Shown here: in pieces, positions 8,804-17,490 of the stretch | How the letters are laid out: every line of letters begins with the position of its first letter | Position numbering within the stretch: position 1 is the stretch's first letter | NCBI RefSeq assembly: GCF_016464625.1 | Contig: NZ_JAEAGO010000001.1 | Coordinates: forward strand, 806,001 to 870,000 | Length of the DNA: 64,000 bases | Direction of reading: 5' to 3' | From: Penaeicola halotolerans | GTDB lineage: Bacteria > Bacteroidota > Bacteroidia > Cytophagales > Cyclobacteriaceae | Notes under the pieces: generated by a model | Told to the model about the DNA's origin: nothing | The model's database searches: none | The model's input: the letters and a program-made list of their open reading frames with translations, nothing else | Translations under genes and position numbers: made by a program

Positions 8804-9516
8804 TGCTAGAAATCCTCTATCAAGATGAATACCTCGTGGCTATCAATAAACCAGCGGGTCTGCTTGTACATAAAAGTCGTATCGCAGCAGAAGAAAAGCT
8901 AAATGCCATGCACCAATTGAGAGATCAACTGGGTCAATGGGTCTATCCTATCCATAGACTGGATAGACCGACTTCTGGTGTTTTACTTTTTGCCTTAGAC
9001 AAAGAAACTGCTACCGAGGTCCAAGAGCAGTTTAGCCGGCATACTATCAAAAAACATTACTTAGCTGTTGTCAGAGGAGTCACTCCTATAGAAGCCATCA
9101 TCGATGTACCTTTGGAGAAAGAACTCGATCAAGATACCATGCAGGAGGCAGAAACTTATTATAAAAGATTGGCCACCGTAGAACTAGACATAGCAGTGAG
9201 TCGCTACCCTACTTCACGCTACTCACTGATAGAGGTAGTGCCTAAGACTGGTCGCATGCATCAGATCAGAAGGCATATGGCCAAAAGCAGGCACTATATC
9301 ATCGGAGACACAAAACATGGTGATAATAAGCACAATAAGATGTTTAGAGAAAACTTTGAAATAGACAATCTCCTTCTCCATGCTTATTTTATAGAAATGA
9401 CACATCCTAAATCAGGTGAGCCTTTGGCTATTTCAGCACCACTCCCAGAATATTTTGATGATTTAGTGGCAGAGTTTGGCTGGACTGAAGCCATTTATGG
9501 TTCGGACGAAGCTTGA
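8803..9516 (+). CDS. truC: RluA-family tRNA pseudouridine synthase (TruC type)
   Basis: A 237-residue protein of the RluA/TruC family. H-R-L-D-R-P-T-S-G at residues 51-59 contains the catalytic Asp54. There is no S4 domain, and the short N-terminus beginning at I-L-Y-Q-D-E-Y-L-V-A-I-N-K-P-A-G is typical of TruC, which makes pseudouridine 65 in tRNAs; the RNA target is inferred from the family. The C-terminal M-H-Q-I-R-R-H is the usual RluA motif III. It overlaps mnmA by one base and is convergent with menC, with only 11 bases between the two stop codons. Confidence 0.85.
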   Translation: MLEILYQDEYLVAINKPAGLLVHKSRIAAEEKLNAMHQLRDQLGQWVYPIHRLDRPTSGVLLFALDKETATEVQEQFSRHTIKKHYLAVVRGVTPIEAIIDVPLEKELDQDTMQEAETYYKRLATVELDIAVSRYPTSRYSLIEVVPKTGRMHQIRRHMAKSRHYIIGDTKHGDNKHNKMFRENFEIDNLLLHAYFIEMTHPKSGEPLAISAPLPEYFDDLVAEFGWTEAIYGSDEA

Positions 9517-9527
9517 CTACTCTTTTA

Positions 9528-10610
9528 TTATAAAATCCTAGAGAGATCCCAATTTCCTTTTTGATACAAGTGACCCTTATCTATGCTCAATGGAGCAGGA
9601 ATATTGTTGTGATAGAGTTGGCCAGTACCTAGTCCATGCGGTTTGTCTATGGGATATTGAGCAGTAAATTGCGCTACAGCATTTAGTCCAATATTACTTT
9701 CTAATGCTGATGTGATCCACCAGTCGATTTGCTGCTCTTCTGCTAGAGCTATCCATTCCTCACAAGCTGCTAAACCACCTACTAATGTTGGCTTAAGGAT
9801 GATATATTGTGGTTTGATCTGACGGAGTAGATTCTCTCTCTCTAAGATGCTATGTACTCCTATCAACTCTTCGTCTAAAGCGATAGGTACAGGTGTCACA
9901 GCACAAAGTGCCGCCATTTGCTCTATTTGACCCTGCTTGATAGGTTGCTCTATGCTGTGTAGATCATAAGTAGCCAATCTCTTTAGCTTTTGAAGGGCTT
10001 CATCCGGAGCAAAAGCTCCGTTAGCATCTACTCTTAATACGATATCCTTAGCTGAAAATCGCTCACGAATCATACCAAGCAATTTACATTCTGTATCAAA
10101 GTCTATAGCGCCAATCTTCATTTTGATACAGCTGTAGCCATCTTTTAGCTTCTGCTCGATCTGCTGAAGCATAAAGTCTTCTTTGCCCATCCAGATCAAG
10201 CCATTGATAGGTATTGGCGTTTTGCCTTGACTAAAAGCATTATCGAAAACTATTCGTTTACCGCCATTGATCAAGTCAAGAAGAGCCGTCTCTACTGCAA
10301 ATCGTAAAGCTGGATATTGCTCACTTACAACCTCTTTAGCTAAGGAATATACCTCCTCCTTATCTCTCGGAAGCTTCTTATCATTGAGTTTTTGACATGT
10401 AGCTGCTATGACTTTTGACAAGTTTGGTAGATCATCTATACTAAGTTTGTCCAAAGGACCACACTCCCCTAGTCCTATCATATTTGGCTGATCTACATGA
10501 TGCAACCTCAAAAAGAATGTTCGCTTTTTGGTTAGCACACCTCTAGATGTCCCTGCTTCAAACTTGAAATCCAAAGTATATTCTACAAAATCAGCTTTCA
10601 CTTTTATCAT
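9528..10610 (-). CDS. menC: o-Succinylbenzoate synthase
   Basis: MenC dehydrates SHCHC to o-succinylbenzoate in menaquinone synthesis, the respiratory quinone of Bacteroidota. The 360-residue protein belongs to the enolase superfamily: K-M-K catalytic lysine motif in C-I-K-M-K-I-G near 145-151, metal ligands in V-D-A-N-G-A, S-I-E-Q-P and A-L-D-E-E, and the second catalytic Lys in I-L-K-P-T-L-V-G-G. W-I-T-S-A-L-E-S-N-I-G-L closes the barrel. Some relatives are dipeptide epimerases, but E-C-G-P-L and the overall pattern fit MenC better. No other men genes are adjacent in the window. Confidence 0.85.
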   Translation of the reverse strand: MIKVKADFVEYTLDFKFEAGTSRGVLTKKRTFFLRLHHVDQPNMIGLGECGPLDKLSIDDLPNLSKVIAATCQKLNDKKLPRDKEEVYSLAKEVVSEQYPALRFAVETALLDLINGGKRIVFDNAFSQGKTPIPINGLIWMGKEDFMLQQIEQKLKDGYSCIKMKIGAIDFDTECKLLGMIRERFSAKDIVLRVDANGAFAPDEALQKLKRLATYDLHSIEQPIKQGQIEQMAALCAVTPVPIALDEELIGVHSILERENLLRQIKPQYIILKPTLVGGLAACEEWIALAEEQQIDWWITSALESNIGLNAVAQFTAQYPIDKPHGLGTGQLYHNNIPAPLSIDKGHLYQKGNWDLSRIL

Positions 10611-10691
10611 ATCATTAAATCAACAATCGATTTTTATCAAATAAGGCAATAAGTAATCCTAATTTATTTAAAATATATAATGAATTAGCCT

Positions 10692-10699
10692 TAAATTTG
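10692..10699 (+). promoter_or_regulatory. Putative -7 box of ppa promoter
   Basis: TAAATTTG fits TAnnTTTG and lies 61 bases upstream of the ppa start in the spacer divergent from menC. No clear -33 TTG is visible. Confidence 0.4.
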
Positions 10700-10759
10700 T
10701 TGCCGCATTTATCCTAACTGTTAGGATTTCATTGAATTAGAAACTAATAATAGCAAATT

Positions 10760-11281
10760 ATGAGTCAGAACGACAATTTTACATTTGATGTAGTAGTAGA
10801 AATACCAAAAGGCAGTCGCAATAAGTATGAATATGACTACGAAAAGAAAATGATTCGTTACGATAGAATGATTTTTTCATCGATGCACTACCCAAGTGAT
10901 TATGGTTTTGTACCTGAGACACTTGCTCTAGATGGAGACGCTCTCGATGCTCTTGTTTTAGTATCAGAGCCTACGTTTCCAGGTTGCTTGATAGAGGTCA
11001 AGCCAGTAGGTCTTTTTAGAATGTATGATGAAAAAGGCCCAGATGCCAAATTACTTTGTGTACCAGTCAGTGATCCTATTTGGAATAAAATCAATAGTCT
11101 TGAGGAGGTAAATCCACACTTGATCATGGAGATCGAGCATTTCTTCCAGGTATATAAAGACCTTGAAAAAAAGAAGGTAGGTATAGAAGGATGGGAAAAT
11201 AGAGAGGCTGCACTGCAGATCATCAAGGAATCTCAAGAAAGATACATCAGCGAAAAGAAAACCAAAGAATTAGCCCAATAA
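10760..11281 (+). CDS. ppa: Inorganic pyrophosphatase, family I
   Basis: Hydrolyses pyrophosphate released by biosynthetic reactions. The 173-residue length is that of a bacterial family I enzyme. Visible signature: E-I-P-K-G-S-R-N-K-Y-E-Y near residues 15-26 (substrate lysine and arginine), Y-P-S-D-Y-G-F-V-P near 48-56, and the metal-binding D-G-D-A-L-D-A-L-V near 62-70. The gene has its own promoter and its own terminator, the latter overlapping the stop codon, so it appears monocistronic. Confidence 0.95.
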   Translation: MSQNDNFTFDVVVEIPKGSRNKYEYDYEKKMIRYDRMIFSSMHYPSDYGFVPETLALDGDALDALVLVSEPTFPGCLIEVKPVGLFRMYDEKGPDAKLLCVPVSDPIWNKINSLEEVNPHLIMEIEHFFQVYKDLEKKKVGIEGWENREAALQIIKESQERYISEKKTKELAQ

Positions 11282-11299
11282 TGGGCTTTTCTTTTTAAG
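11272..11299 (+). terminator. Intrinsic terminator of ppa, overlapping its stop codon
   Basis: AGCCCA (11272-11277) pairs with TGGGCT (11282-11287), followed by TTTTCTTTTT. The loop contains the ppa stop codon TAA, so a terminating ribosome and the hairpin compete for the same bases. Confidence 0.75.
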
Positions 11300-11325
11300 A
11301 AGCACTATATATTATAAACAAGCTT

Positions 11326-11333
11326 TATATTTG
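11326..11333 (+). promoter_or_regulatory. Putative -7 box of queA promoter
   Basis: TATATTTG fits TAnnTTTG and lies 19 bases before the queA ATG, which would give a very short leader. Confidence 0.4.
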
Positions 11334-11352
11334 CATCCCTTGTCAAAAACAC

Positions 11353-12597
11353 ATGGATACCAATAGATTAAGCATACCAACAATTGATTTGTCAGACTAT
11401 GAATACATACTCCCTGACGAATACGTAGCCAAATTCCCTCTAGCGGATCGCTCAGCATCCAAGCTACTTCATTACAAAGAAGGAAAAATTACCCACCGAC
11501 AGTTTACAGACATTACTAATCTTGTTCCTAAGGACAGCTTATTGTTTTTTAATAATACAAAAGTCATCCCAGCGAGACTCAGCTTTCAGCGAAGTACTGG
11601 AGCGCATATTGAGATTTTCCTGCTTCAGCCCATTAGCCCTAGCACCGTAATCACTACTGCCATGCTAGCTACAAAAGAGAGTAGCTGGAAGTGTATGATA
11701 GGAAATAGCAAAAAATGGAAAGATCAAGAGATTTTGCAGGGTGAGGTACTTGTATCAGGTCAGGTCGTTAAGATTTCTGCAGAATTGATCGATAGAACGA
11801 ATGGCCAAGTAAAACTGACTTGGAGTCCTGAGGAAACCAAATTTGTAGACCTCATAGAAGCTGCTGGTGAAGTGCCGCTTCCGCCCTACCTCAAACGTAA
11901 AGCTACAGCTGATGACAAGCCAAGATACCAGACGGTCTATTCAAAACACGAAGGAGCTGTAGCTGCTCCTACGGCAGGACTACACTTTACTCCCGAGATC
12001 CTGACAAAGCTCGCAGATCAAGGTTGTCAACTAGACTATCTGACGCTCCATGTCAGCGCAGGTACTTTCCAACCGATCAAGTCTGAGACAGTTGTAGAAC
12101 ATCCAATGCATGCTGAGCAAATCCTGATCAATCGAGCTAATATAGTCAACATCATCCAGCATGAAGGTCCGATCATTCCAGTAGGAACAACTTCAATGCG
12201 TACCTTAGAAAGTAGCTATTGGTATGGCGTGAAACTACTTAAAGATAAGGTAGATAAAAATTTTAAAATCAGCAAGTTATACCCATACGAAAACAGAAAT
12301 GAAAGGCTCCCAAGTCGTAGTGAGGCGTTTCAAGCTATTCTAGATCATATGGATAGTCTCAATCAAGACCAGCTACTGGGAGAGACGGAAATATTCATCT
12401 TCCCTGGTTATCAATTCCAAGTATGTGATGCCATCGTGACTAACTTTCATCAGCCTGGATCAACTTTAATTTTGCTCATTGCAGCATTTGTAGGAAAAGA
12501 CTGGCAAGAAATCTATCAATCGGCACTAAGCGAAAAGTATAGATTTTTGAGCTATGGTGATTCCTCACTCCTTTGGAGGAAGCAATCAAACAAATAA
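11353..12597 (+). CDS. queA: S-adenosylmethionine:tRNA ribosyltransferase-isomerase
   Basis: QueA transfers and isomerises the ribose of S-adenosylmethionine onto 7-aminomethyl-7-deazaguanine in tRNA to form epoxyqueuosine. Family signatures run in order: D-Y-x-Y-x-L-P-D-E-Y-V-A near residue 10, F-F-N-N-T-K-V-I-P-A-R-L, G-E-V-P-L-P-P-Y-L-K-R, Y-Q-T-V-Y-S-K-H-E-G-A-V-A-A-P-T-A-G-L-H-F near 195-215, and F-x-x-C-D-A-I-V-T-N-F-H-Q-P-G-S-T-L near the C-terminus. At 414 residues it is longer than the E. coli enzyme (356) because of extra segments in the middle, as seen in other Bacteroidota. Followed by trkA after 35 bases. Confidence 0.95.
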   Translation: MDTNRLSIPTIDLSDYEYILPDEYVAKFPLADRSASKLLHYKEGKITHRQFTDITNLVPKDSLLFFNNTKVIPARLSFQRSTGAHIEIFLLQPISPSTVITTAMLATKESSWKCMIGNSKKWKDQEILQGEVLVSGQVVKISAELIDRTNGQVKLTWSPEETKFVDLIEAAGEVPLPPYLKRKATADDKPRYQTVYSKHEGAVAAPTAGLHFTPEILTKLADQGCQLDYLTLHVSAGTFQPIKSETVVEHPMHAEQILINRANIVNIIQHEGPIIPVGTTSMRTLESSYWYGVKLLKDKVDKNFKISKLYPYENRNERLPSRSEAFQAILDHMDSLNQDQLLGETEIFIFPGYQFQVCDAIVTNFHQPGSTLILLIAAFVGKDWQEIYQSALSEKYRFLSYGDSSLLWRKQSNK

Positions 12598-12632
12598 TAT
12601 CTAAATTAGACCTTTAATCAGGTTTCAAATCT

Positions 12633-13973
12633 ATGAAAATCATAATAGCAGGTGTTGGAGATGTAGGGTTTCACTTAGCGAAACTATTGTCTATCGAAAA
12701 CCATGACATCAACATCATCGACAAAAATCCTGATCGACTAAAAAATGCCTCAAAACAGCTAGATGTCGGCACAATCAAGGGAAGTTCTACCTCCTATGCT
12801 ACCCTACAAGATGCAGGTGTCTCAGAGGCAGATCTTTTCATAGCAGTTACATCCTCAGAGGAGACCAACTTGGCCACTGCAATCATCGCAAAACATTTAG
12901 GTGCGAAAAAGACCATTGCTAGAGTTTCCAACACCGAATTTATTTCAAAAAGAGAGGAAATCAGACTCAATGAGCTAGGTATCGATGAAGTTATCTGCCC
13001 TGAATCACTTGCTTCTAAAGAGATCAAACGCTTGTTAAGAGCTTCTGCTTTGACAGATACTTTTGACTTTGATAACGGTAAACTTTCGCTCATTGGTGTA
13101 CTGATTCGCGAAGAGTCTAGGTTTTTAGGTAAGAGCATGAAACAGATCGGTCAAATGAGTGGTCAGTCAAACTTCGTCACTGTAGCTATCCTGCGAAATA
13201 ATGAGACCATCATTCCTCATGGAGATACCATTTTTGAGCTAAATGATCATGCATACTTTATCGTGCAGCCTGATGGCATAGAAAACGTACTGACACTATC
13301 TGGTAATAAGAAAACAGGCATGCGTAACATCATGATCCTAGGCGGTAGTCGTGTAGGAATCAATGCTGCCAAAGCACTTAGCAAAAACTATCATGTCAAG
13401 CTCATCGAAAAAGATGAGGAAAAGTGCAATGAACTAGCAGAGCTTTTAACAGACACGATGATCATCAATGCTGACGGTCGTGAGCTTGATGTTATGCTGG
13501 AAGAAAACATCGATAAAATGGACGTTTTCATAGCAGTTACAGGCAACACTGAGACGAATATCATCTCTTGCCTAATGGCCAAAAACAACGGAGTAAAAAA
13601 GACCATTTCACTCGTAGAGAATATCGATTATATCCACCTCTCTCAAAATATCGGTGTAGATACGATGATCAATAAAAAGCTCATAGCGGCTAATTTTACA
13701 TTTAGATACATCCGCCAGGGTCAGATCGTCTCACTCACGAGTATACATGGTGTAGATGCAGAGATATTGGAGTTTGAAGTGAATGAAAACTCACGCATAT
13801 CAGAAGCTACACTCAAGGAATTAGACTTCCCTACTTCTGCTTTGATTGGTGGTGTAGTCCGCAAAAATGTAGGCTATACGACCTTAGGAGACTTTGTATT
13901 CAAGCCACAAGATAGAGTAGTTGTCCTAGCGAGACCTGAGTGTATCAAGAAGGTCGAAAGCTTTTTCAAATAA
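12633..13973 (+). CDS. trkA: Trk potassium uptake system NAD-binding regulatory subunit
   Basis: A 446-residue cytoplasmic protein made of two tandem RCK units. The first Rossmann fold starts at residue 1 (I-I-A-G-V-G-D-V-G-F-H-L-A) and the second near 233 (I-M-I-L-G-G-S-R-V-G-I-N-A-A), each followed by a TrkA-C domain. It gates the TrkH pore in response to nucleotide. The trkH gene begins 9 bases after the stop, so the pair is an operon. Confidence 0.95.
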   Translation: MKIIIAGVGDVGFHLAKLLSIENHDINIIDKNPDRLKNASKQLDVGTIKGSSTSYATLQDAGVSEADLFIAVTSSEETNLATAIIAKHLGAKKTIARVSNTEFISKREEIRLNELGIDEVICPESLASKEIKRLLRASALTDTFDFDNGKLSLIGVLIREESRFLGKSMKQIGQMSGQSNFVTVAILRNNETIIPHGDTIFELNDHAYFIVQPDGIENVLTLSGNKKTGMRNIMILGGSRVGINAAKALSKNYHVKLIEKDEEKCNELAELLTDTMIINADGRELDVMLEENIDKMDVFIAVTGNTETNIISCLMAKNNGVKKTISLVENIDYIHLSQNIGVDTMINKKLIAANFTFRYIRQGQIVSLTSIHGVDAEILEFEVNENSRISEATLKELDFPTSALIGGVVRKNVGYTTLGDFVFKPQDRVVVLARPECIKKVESFFK

Positions 13974-13982
13974 CTTGTCGAG

Positions 13983-15440
13983 ATGAAATTTAACTATCGC
14001 GTCATATTATTCATTATCGGTCTTCTATTGATTTTCAATGGACTTTTCATGCTTTTGGCCGCGGCTGTTTCGATTTATTATTGGGAAGTTGAGTGGGTCA
14101 ATATGTTATTGGCAGCTGGAATTAATATCGGTGTAGGTGGTTTGCTTTGGCTAACTAATAGAAATAATGAAAATAAAGAGCTCAAACGTAGAGAAGGATA
14201 TCTGATCGTATCTGGGGGCTGGATCATCATGTCACTTTTTGGCGCCTTGCCTTTTGTCCTCAGTGGGGCTATCCCTAATATGACCGATGCGGTATTTGAA
14301 ACTATCTCAGGATATTCCACTACTGGAGCTTCTATCTTAATCGATATCGAAGCTCAATCAAAAGGCATTCTCTTTTGGAGAAGCATGACACAGTGGATCG
14401 GTGGTATGGGAATCATCGTTTTAGCGGTAGCTATTTTACCGATCTTAGGTATTGGAGGCATGCAACTATTTGTAGCTGAGGCTCCGGGGATTAGCCCAGA
14501 TAAACTAAAGCCTAGAATTAAGGAAACTGCTAAGAGACTTTGGTATGTCTATATCGGTTTGACACTGATCGAAACTGTGCTATTGATGCTTGGTGATATG
14601 AGCTTTTTTGATGCCATCAACCATTCTTTGACGACTATGGCTACTGGGGGATTCTCTACCAAAAATGCCAGTATTGCAGCCTACAATTCGAGCTATATAG
14701 AGTATGTGATTATCATCTTCATGTTTTTAGCTGGAATGAGTTTTACTTTAAGTTATTTTGGCTTCAAGGCTAAATTTGCCAAAATCTGGGAGAATGAAGA
14801 GTTTAGGATTTATCTCTATATCACGCTATTTAGTGCTTCGGTAGTTACTCTGGGACTTCTCTTAACGGAGGACATTGGAGTTGCTAAAAGTGTAAGAGAT
14901 GCCTTATTCCAAGTTGTCTCTATCATCACTACTACAGGCTTTGCTACTGCTGATTACACTATTTGGACACCATTTCTTACCCTGTTTTTCTTCATGCTGC
15001 TTTTTGTTGGCGGTATGGCAGGGTCAACGGCTGGAGGTGTCAAAATAGTCAGACACACTATCCTCTTCAAAAACTCGATCCTTGAGATCAAAAGGCAACT
15101 ACACCCTTCTGCTATCATCCCCGTAAGACTGAACAAAAAAGCTGTTCCTAGAGACATCACTTATAATATCCTAGCATTTCTCATGATCTACCTAACTATA
15201 TTTGCTATAGGAACTATGCTGCTAACGATGACTGGGATGGATTTTGATACTTCTCTCGGTGCAGCTGCTACGAGTCTAGGAAATGTAGGGCCTGGAATAG
15301 GTGATGTGGGTCCTGCGAATAATTTCTCTGCACTACCAGATACCGCTAAGTGGATATTAGGTTTTCTGATGTTGCTTGGAAGATTAGAATTGTTTACTGT
15401 ATTGATTCTGCTTAGCCCTTATTACTGGAGAGCCTATTGA
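13983..15440 (+). CDS. trkH: Trk potassium uptake system membrane pore subunit
   Basis: A 485-residue inner-membrane protein with the four-fold membrane-pore-membrane repeat of TrkH/KtrB. The selectivity loops are visible as S-T-T-G-A-S, A-T-G-G-F-S-T, T-T-T-G-F-A-T and S-L-G-N-V-G-P-G. It pairs with TrkA just upstream. The stop codon directly abuts the stop codon of a small convergent gene on the minus strand, leaving no room for a separate terminator. Confidence 0.95.
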   Translation: MKFNYRVILFIIGLLLIFNGLFMLLAAAVSIYYWEVEWVNMLLAAGINIGVGGLLWLTNRNNENKELKRREGYLIVSGGWIIMSLFGALPFVLSGAIPNMTDAVFETISGYSTTGASILIDIEAQSKGILFWRSMTQWIGGMGIIVLAVAILPILGIGGMQLFVAEAPGISPDKLKPRIKETAKRLWYVYIGLTLIETVLLMLGDMSFFDAINHSLTTMATGGFSTKNASIAAYNSSYIEYVIIIFMFLAGMSFTLSYFGFKAKFAKIWENEEFRIYLYITLFSASVVTLGLLLTEDIGVAKSVRDALFQVVSIITTTGFATADYTIWTPFLTLFFFMLLFVGGMAGSTAGGVKIVRHTILFKNSILEIKRQLHPSAIIPVRLNKKAVPRDITYNILAFLMIYLTIFAIGTMLLTMTGMDFDTSLGAAATSLGNVGPGIGDVGPANNFSALPDTAKWILGFLMLLGRLELFTVLILLSPYYWRAY

Positions 15441-15611
15441 TCAAAAAAGGATTTGGTAAATAGCGAAAGAGATACTTGCGTAAACAACCAAACCTAGAAT
15501 AGTCATCACGATTAAACGATTACCTGAAAATAAGCGAGAACTAGTAGATCTCTTGGATCTTCTAGGTGGCTTTATAATTAATATCGGATCAAAATTTTCT
15601 GAGCTCCCCAT
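15441..15611 (-). CDS. Small single-span membrane protein (56 aa)
   Basis: A 56-residue ORF starting MGSSENFDPIL with a basic middle (K-P-P-R-R-S-K-R-S) and one C-terminal transmembrane helix (L-I-V-M-T-I-L-G-L-V-V-Y-A-S-I-S-F). Positive residues before the helix suggest a cytoplasmic N-terminus. It is convergent with trkH and ends at the very next base. No family recognised. The reading frame has clean start and stop, a membrane segment and no competing ORF, so I consider it a likely real gene. It might be a small partner of a neighbouring membrane protein, which is speculation. Confidence 0.5.
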   Translation of the reverse strand: MGSSENFDPILIIKPPRRSKRSTSSRLFSGNRLIVMTILGLVVYASISFAIYQILF

Positions 15612-15827
15612 GATCAGATTATTTTTTTTGTTGTTGTAATGCGTTTATCTCGAGATAAAAGTAATTAGCCATTTTCATAAAACCAAAAAAATTTAGGCTA
15701 AAATACTCGTTATCAAATTTATATATTGCGACACCAAAACGTCTGTCAAAAGAAATTTGGTTGAAGTGTGAAAAGCTAGGATTTAAAAAGCACATCTTTT
15801 AAATTCATAGTCTTAAAACTCTAAACT

Positions 15828-15986
15828 ATGGATCTGATTAAAATAATTTTTGCTATCATACTTCCTCCCGTGGGTGTATTTCTACATGTTGGATTGAAAT
15901 CTGCCTTTTGGATCAATGTCCTCCTAACCATTCTTTTCTACATTCCAGGACTTGTTCATGCAGTCTATACCATAGCCAAGAAATAG
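15828..15986 (+). CDS. YqaE/Pmp3 family small membrane protein
   Basis: A 52-residue protein with the two-helix pattern of UPF0057: I-I-L-P-P-V-G-V-F-L-H-V-G-L then a second helix I-N-V-L-L-T-I-L-F-Y-I-P-G-L-V-H-A-V-Y. Family members (yeast Pmp3, bacterial YqaE) influence membrane potential and stress tolerance, mechanism unsettled. It stops 4 bases before the EEP-fold gene, so the two are likely cotranscribed. Confidence 0.85.
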   Translation: MDLIKIIFAIILPPVGVFLHVGLKSAFWINVLLTILFYIPGLVHAVYTIAKK

Positions 15987-15990
15987 CTTT

Positions 15991-17055
15991 ATGAAGATTC
16001 TGCTCATCATTTGCTCTTCTTTATTTTGCTTGATGAGTATTATACCTTTGATTAGAATAGACCATTGGAGCGTTAGAGTTTTTGACTTTCCTAGAACTCA
16101 GTTGATCATTTTGATGATCCTCTGTCTTATTGGTTGGTTGATCTATGGCAATACCTACCAATACCTCACGATAGGCTTCATATTAGCACTTGGCATCACG
16201 ACTGTATATCAATTTATTCACATCTATCCATACACTCGTCTAGCGCCTAAGGAAGTTATTAAAAGACAGTCTATGACACCTCATAGAAGCATTTCACTAC
16301 TGATGGCTAATGTGCTTCAGACAAATACAAAAGCTGATAAGTTGCTGCTATTAGTCAAAGAGTATGATCCAGATATCGTGCTAACGCTAGAAAGTAATGC
16401 TTGGTGGGAAAATGCCCTATCTGATCTAGATAAATCTTATCCTCACAGTGTAAAAGTACCCTTAGAAAACCTGTATGGCATGCATCTATTCTCCAAACTG
16501 GCATTTCAAAGTGCTGAAGTAAAGTACCTCATCGATAAAGAAATTCCTTCTATACATGCTCTCGTTGAACTCAGAAGTGGGGACATCATCAACTTTTATG
16601 GACTACACCCTATGCCTCCTAGTCCTACAGAGAGCGAAACATCAACAGACCGAGATGCAGAGCTTCTGATGGTCGGCAGAAAAATCAAAGAAAACGATGA
16701 AACTGCGATAGTCGCAGGTGACATGAATGATGTCGCTTGGTCTTATACCAACAGTTTATTTCAGCGGATCAGTGAACTACTTGATCCAAGAAAAGGGAGA
16801 GGATTTTTCAGTACGTTTCATGCTAAGATTCCCTTCCTGAGGTGGGCATTAGATCATGTGTTTGTAAGTGCAGATTTTACCTTGATATCCATCAAAAGAT
16901 TACCAGGTATTGGCTCTGATCACTTCCCTATTTTTGCCCATTTTCAGTACCATCCCAAGGCTGAAAAGATGCATAAAGCTCCACAAGCTGATGCTGAAGA
17001 TCGACTTTTAGCAAAGGAAAAAATAGCCAAAGTCGTGGGCATAGATAAAATTTAA
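15991..17055 (+). CDS. Membrane-anchored endonuclease/exonuclease/phosphatase (EEP) family protein
   Basis: A 354-residue protein. Residues 1-80 hold three hydrophobic helices; the rest is an EEP domain facing, by inference, the periplasm. Motifs: M-A-N-V-L-Q-T-N near 105, D-I-V-L-T-L-E-S (metal Glu), F-Y-G-L-H-P-M-P-P-S-P, V-A-G-D-M-N-D-V-A-W (catalytic Asp-Asn), A-L-D-H-V-F-V-S and G-S-D-H-F-P-I-F (catalytic His). The domain fold covers nucleases, sphingomyelinases and phosphatases, and the substrate cannot be chosen from sequence alone. The final 30 residues are charged and unrelated to the domain. Confidence 0.85.
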   Translation: MKILLIICSSLFCLMSIIPLIRIDHWSVRVFDFPRTQLIILMILCLIGWLIYGNTYQYLTIGFILALGITTVYQFIHIYPYTRLAPKEVIKRQSMTPHRSISLLMANVLQTNTKADKLLLLVKEYDPDIVLTLESNAWWENALSDLDKSYPHSVKVPLENLYGMHLFSKLAFQSAEVKYLIDKEIPSIHALVELRSGDIINFYGLHPMPPSPTESETSTDRDAELLMVGRKIKENDETAIVAGDMNDVAWSYTNSLFQRISELLDPRKGRGFFSTFHAKIPFLRWALDHVFVSADFTLISIKRLPGIGSDHFPIFAHFQYHPKAEKMHKAPQADAEDRLLAKEKIAKVVGIDKI

Positions 17056-17120
17056 CAAACTATAATTTACTTTAATATCGACTAATTAAGTATATTGATT
17101 TAATGATAGTTATGAATCAT

Positions 17121-17148
17121 TGATAGAAAATATCTATCATCTTTTTTT
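17121..17148 (+). terminator. Intrinsic terminator after the EEP gene
   Basis: TGATAG (17121-17126) pairs with CTATCA (17134-17139), followed by TCTTTTTTT. It separates the EEP gene from the methionine operon promoter. Confidence 0.6.
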
Positions 17149-17167
17149 AGATTTTTTGACCTCCAAA

Positions 17168-17200
17168 TTTGGAATTGAGAAACGAATCAATCTACATTTG
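17168..17200 (+). promoter_or_regulatory. Putative promoter of the methionine operon
   Basis: TTTG (17168-17171) and TACATTTG (17193-17200) are 21 bases apart, matching the Bacteroidota TTTG-N19-21-TAnnTTTG promoter. The -7 box ends 25 bases before the SAM-I riboswitch. Confidence 0.6.
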
Positions 17201-17225
17201 AGCATCCTTTCGCATTAGTGTTGGG

Positions 17226-17339
17226 ATTTTATAAAGAAGAGGTGAGAGAACAGGCTCGATGACCCTCTGGCAACCTAGAACTCCTCGTTCAAAGGTGCCA
17301 ACACCTGATCTTCGGAAGTACCGAAGATGCTTATAAAAT
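17226..17339 (+). ncRNA. SAM-I (S-box) riboswitch
   Basis: The leader of metY carries the SAM-I core. P1 is a perfect 9-bp helix: ATTTTATAA (17226-17234) with TTATAAAAT (17331-17339). Inside are AGAGGTGAGAGAACAGGC, the kink-turn segment GATGACCCTCTGGCAACC and the conserved AAAGGTGCCAACACCTG, then a GATCTTCGGAAGTACCGAAGATG stem (P4-like). SAM-I aptamers bind S-adenosylmethionine and shut down methionine genes. P1 closes only 9 bases before the start codon of the small ORF at 17349, so SAM binding may also affect translation of that ORF. No terminator directly follows P1. Confidence 0.9.
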
Positions 17340-17348
17340 AACAGCCGT

Positions 17349-17486
17349 ATGAACACACAAGCCTTATTATCGAATCAAGATTTCAGGCTATTAAGCTTAG
17401 AAAAATCTTTTGCTCAAATCCAGAGCTCAATTTTACAATTTACCCCTTCTGAGAATTATTGTATGTGCTGTTGTTGCATGTGCTAA
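17349..17486 (+). CDS. Putative Cys/Met-sensing leader peptide (45 aa)
   Basis: An uninterrupted 45-codon ORF lies between the riboswitch and metY. It begins MNTQALLSNQDF and ends Y-C-M-C-C-C-C-M-C, so the last eight codons (17460-17483) contain six Cys and two Met. Cys-rich tails like this are the hallmark of ribosome-mediated attenuation leaders that sense charged tRNA, and the downstream operon makes homocysteine for methionine. Start ATG is 9 bases after P1; stop TAA is 38 bases before the terminator-like hairpin at 17525. No membrane segment or domain. A role as a mature metal-binding peptide is an alternative. Confidence 0.7.
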   Translation: MNTQALLSNQDFRLLSLEKSFAQIQSSILQFTPSENYCMCCCCMC

Positions 17487-17490
17487 TAGT

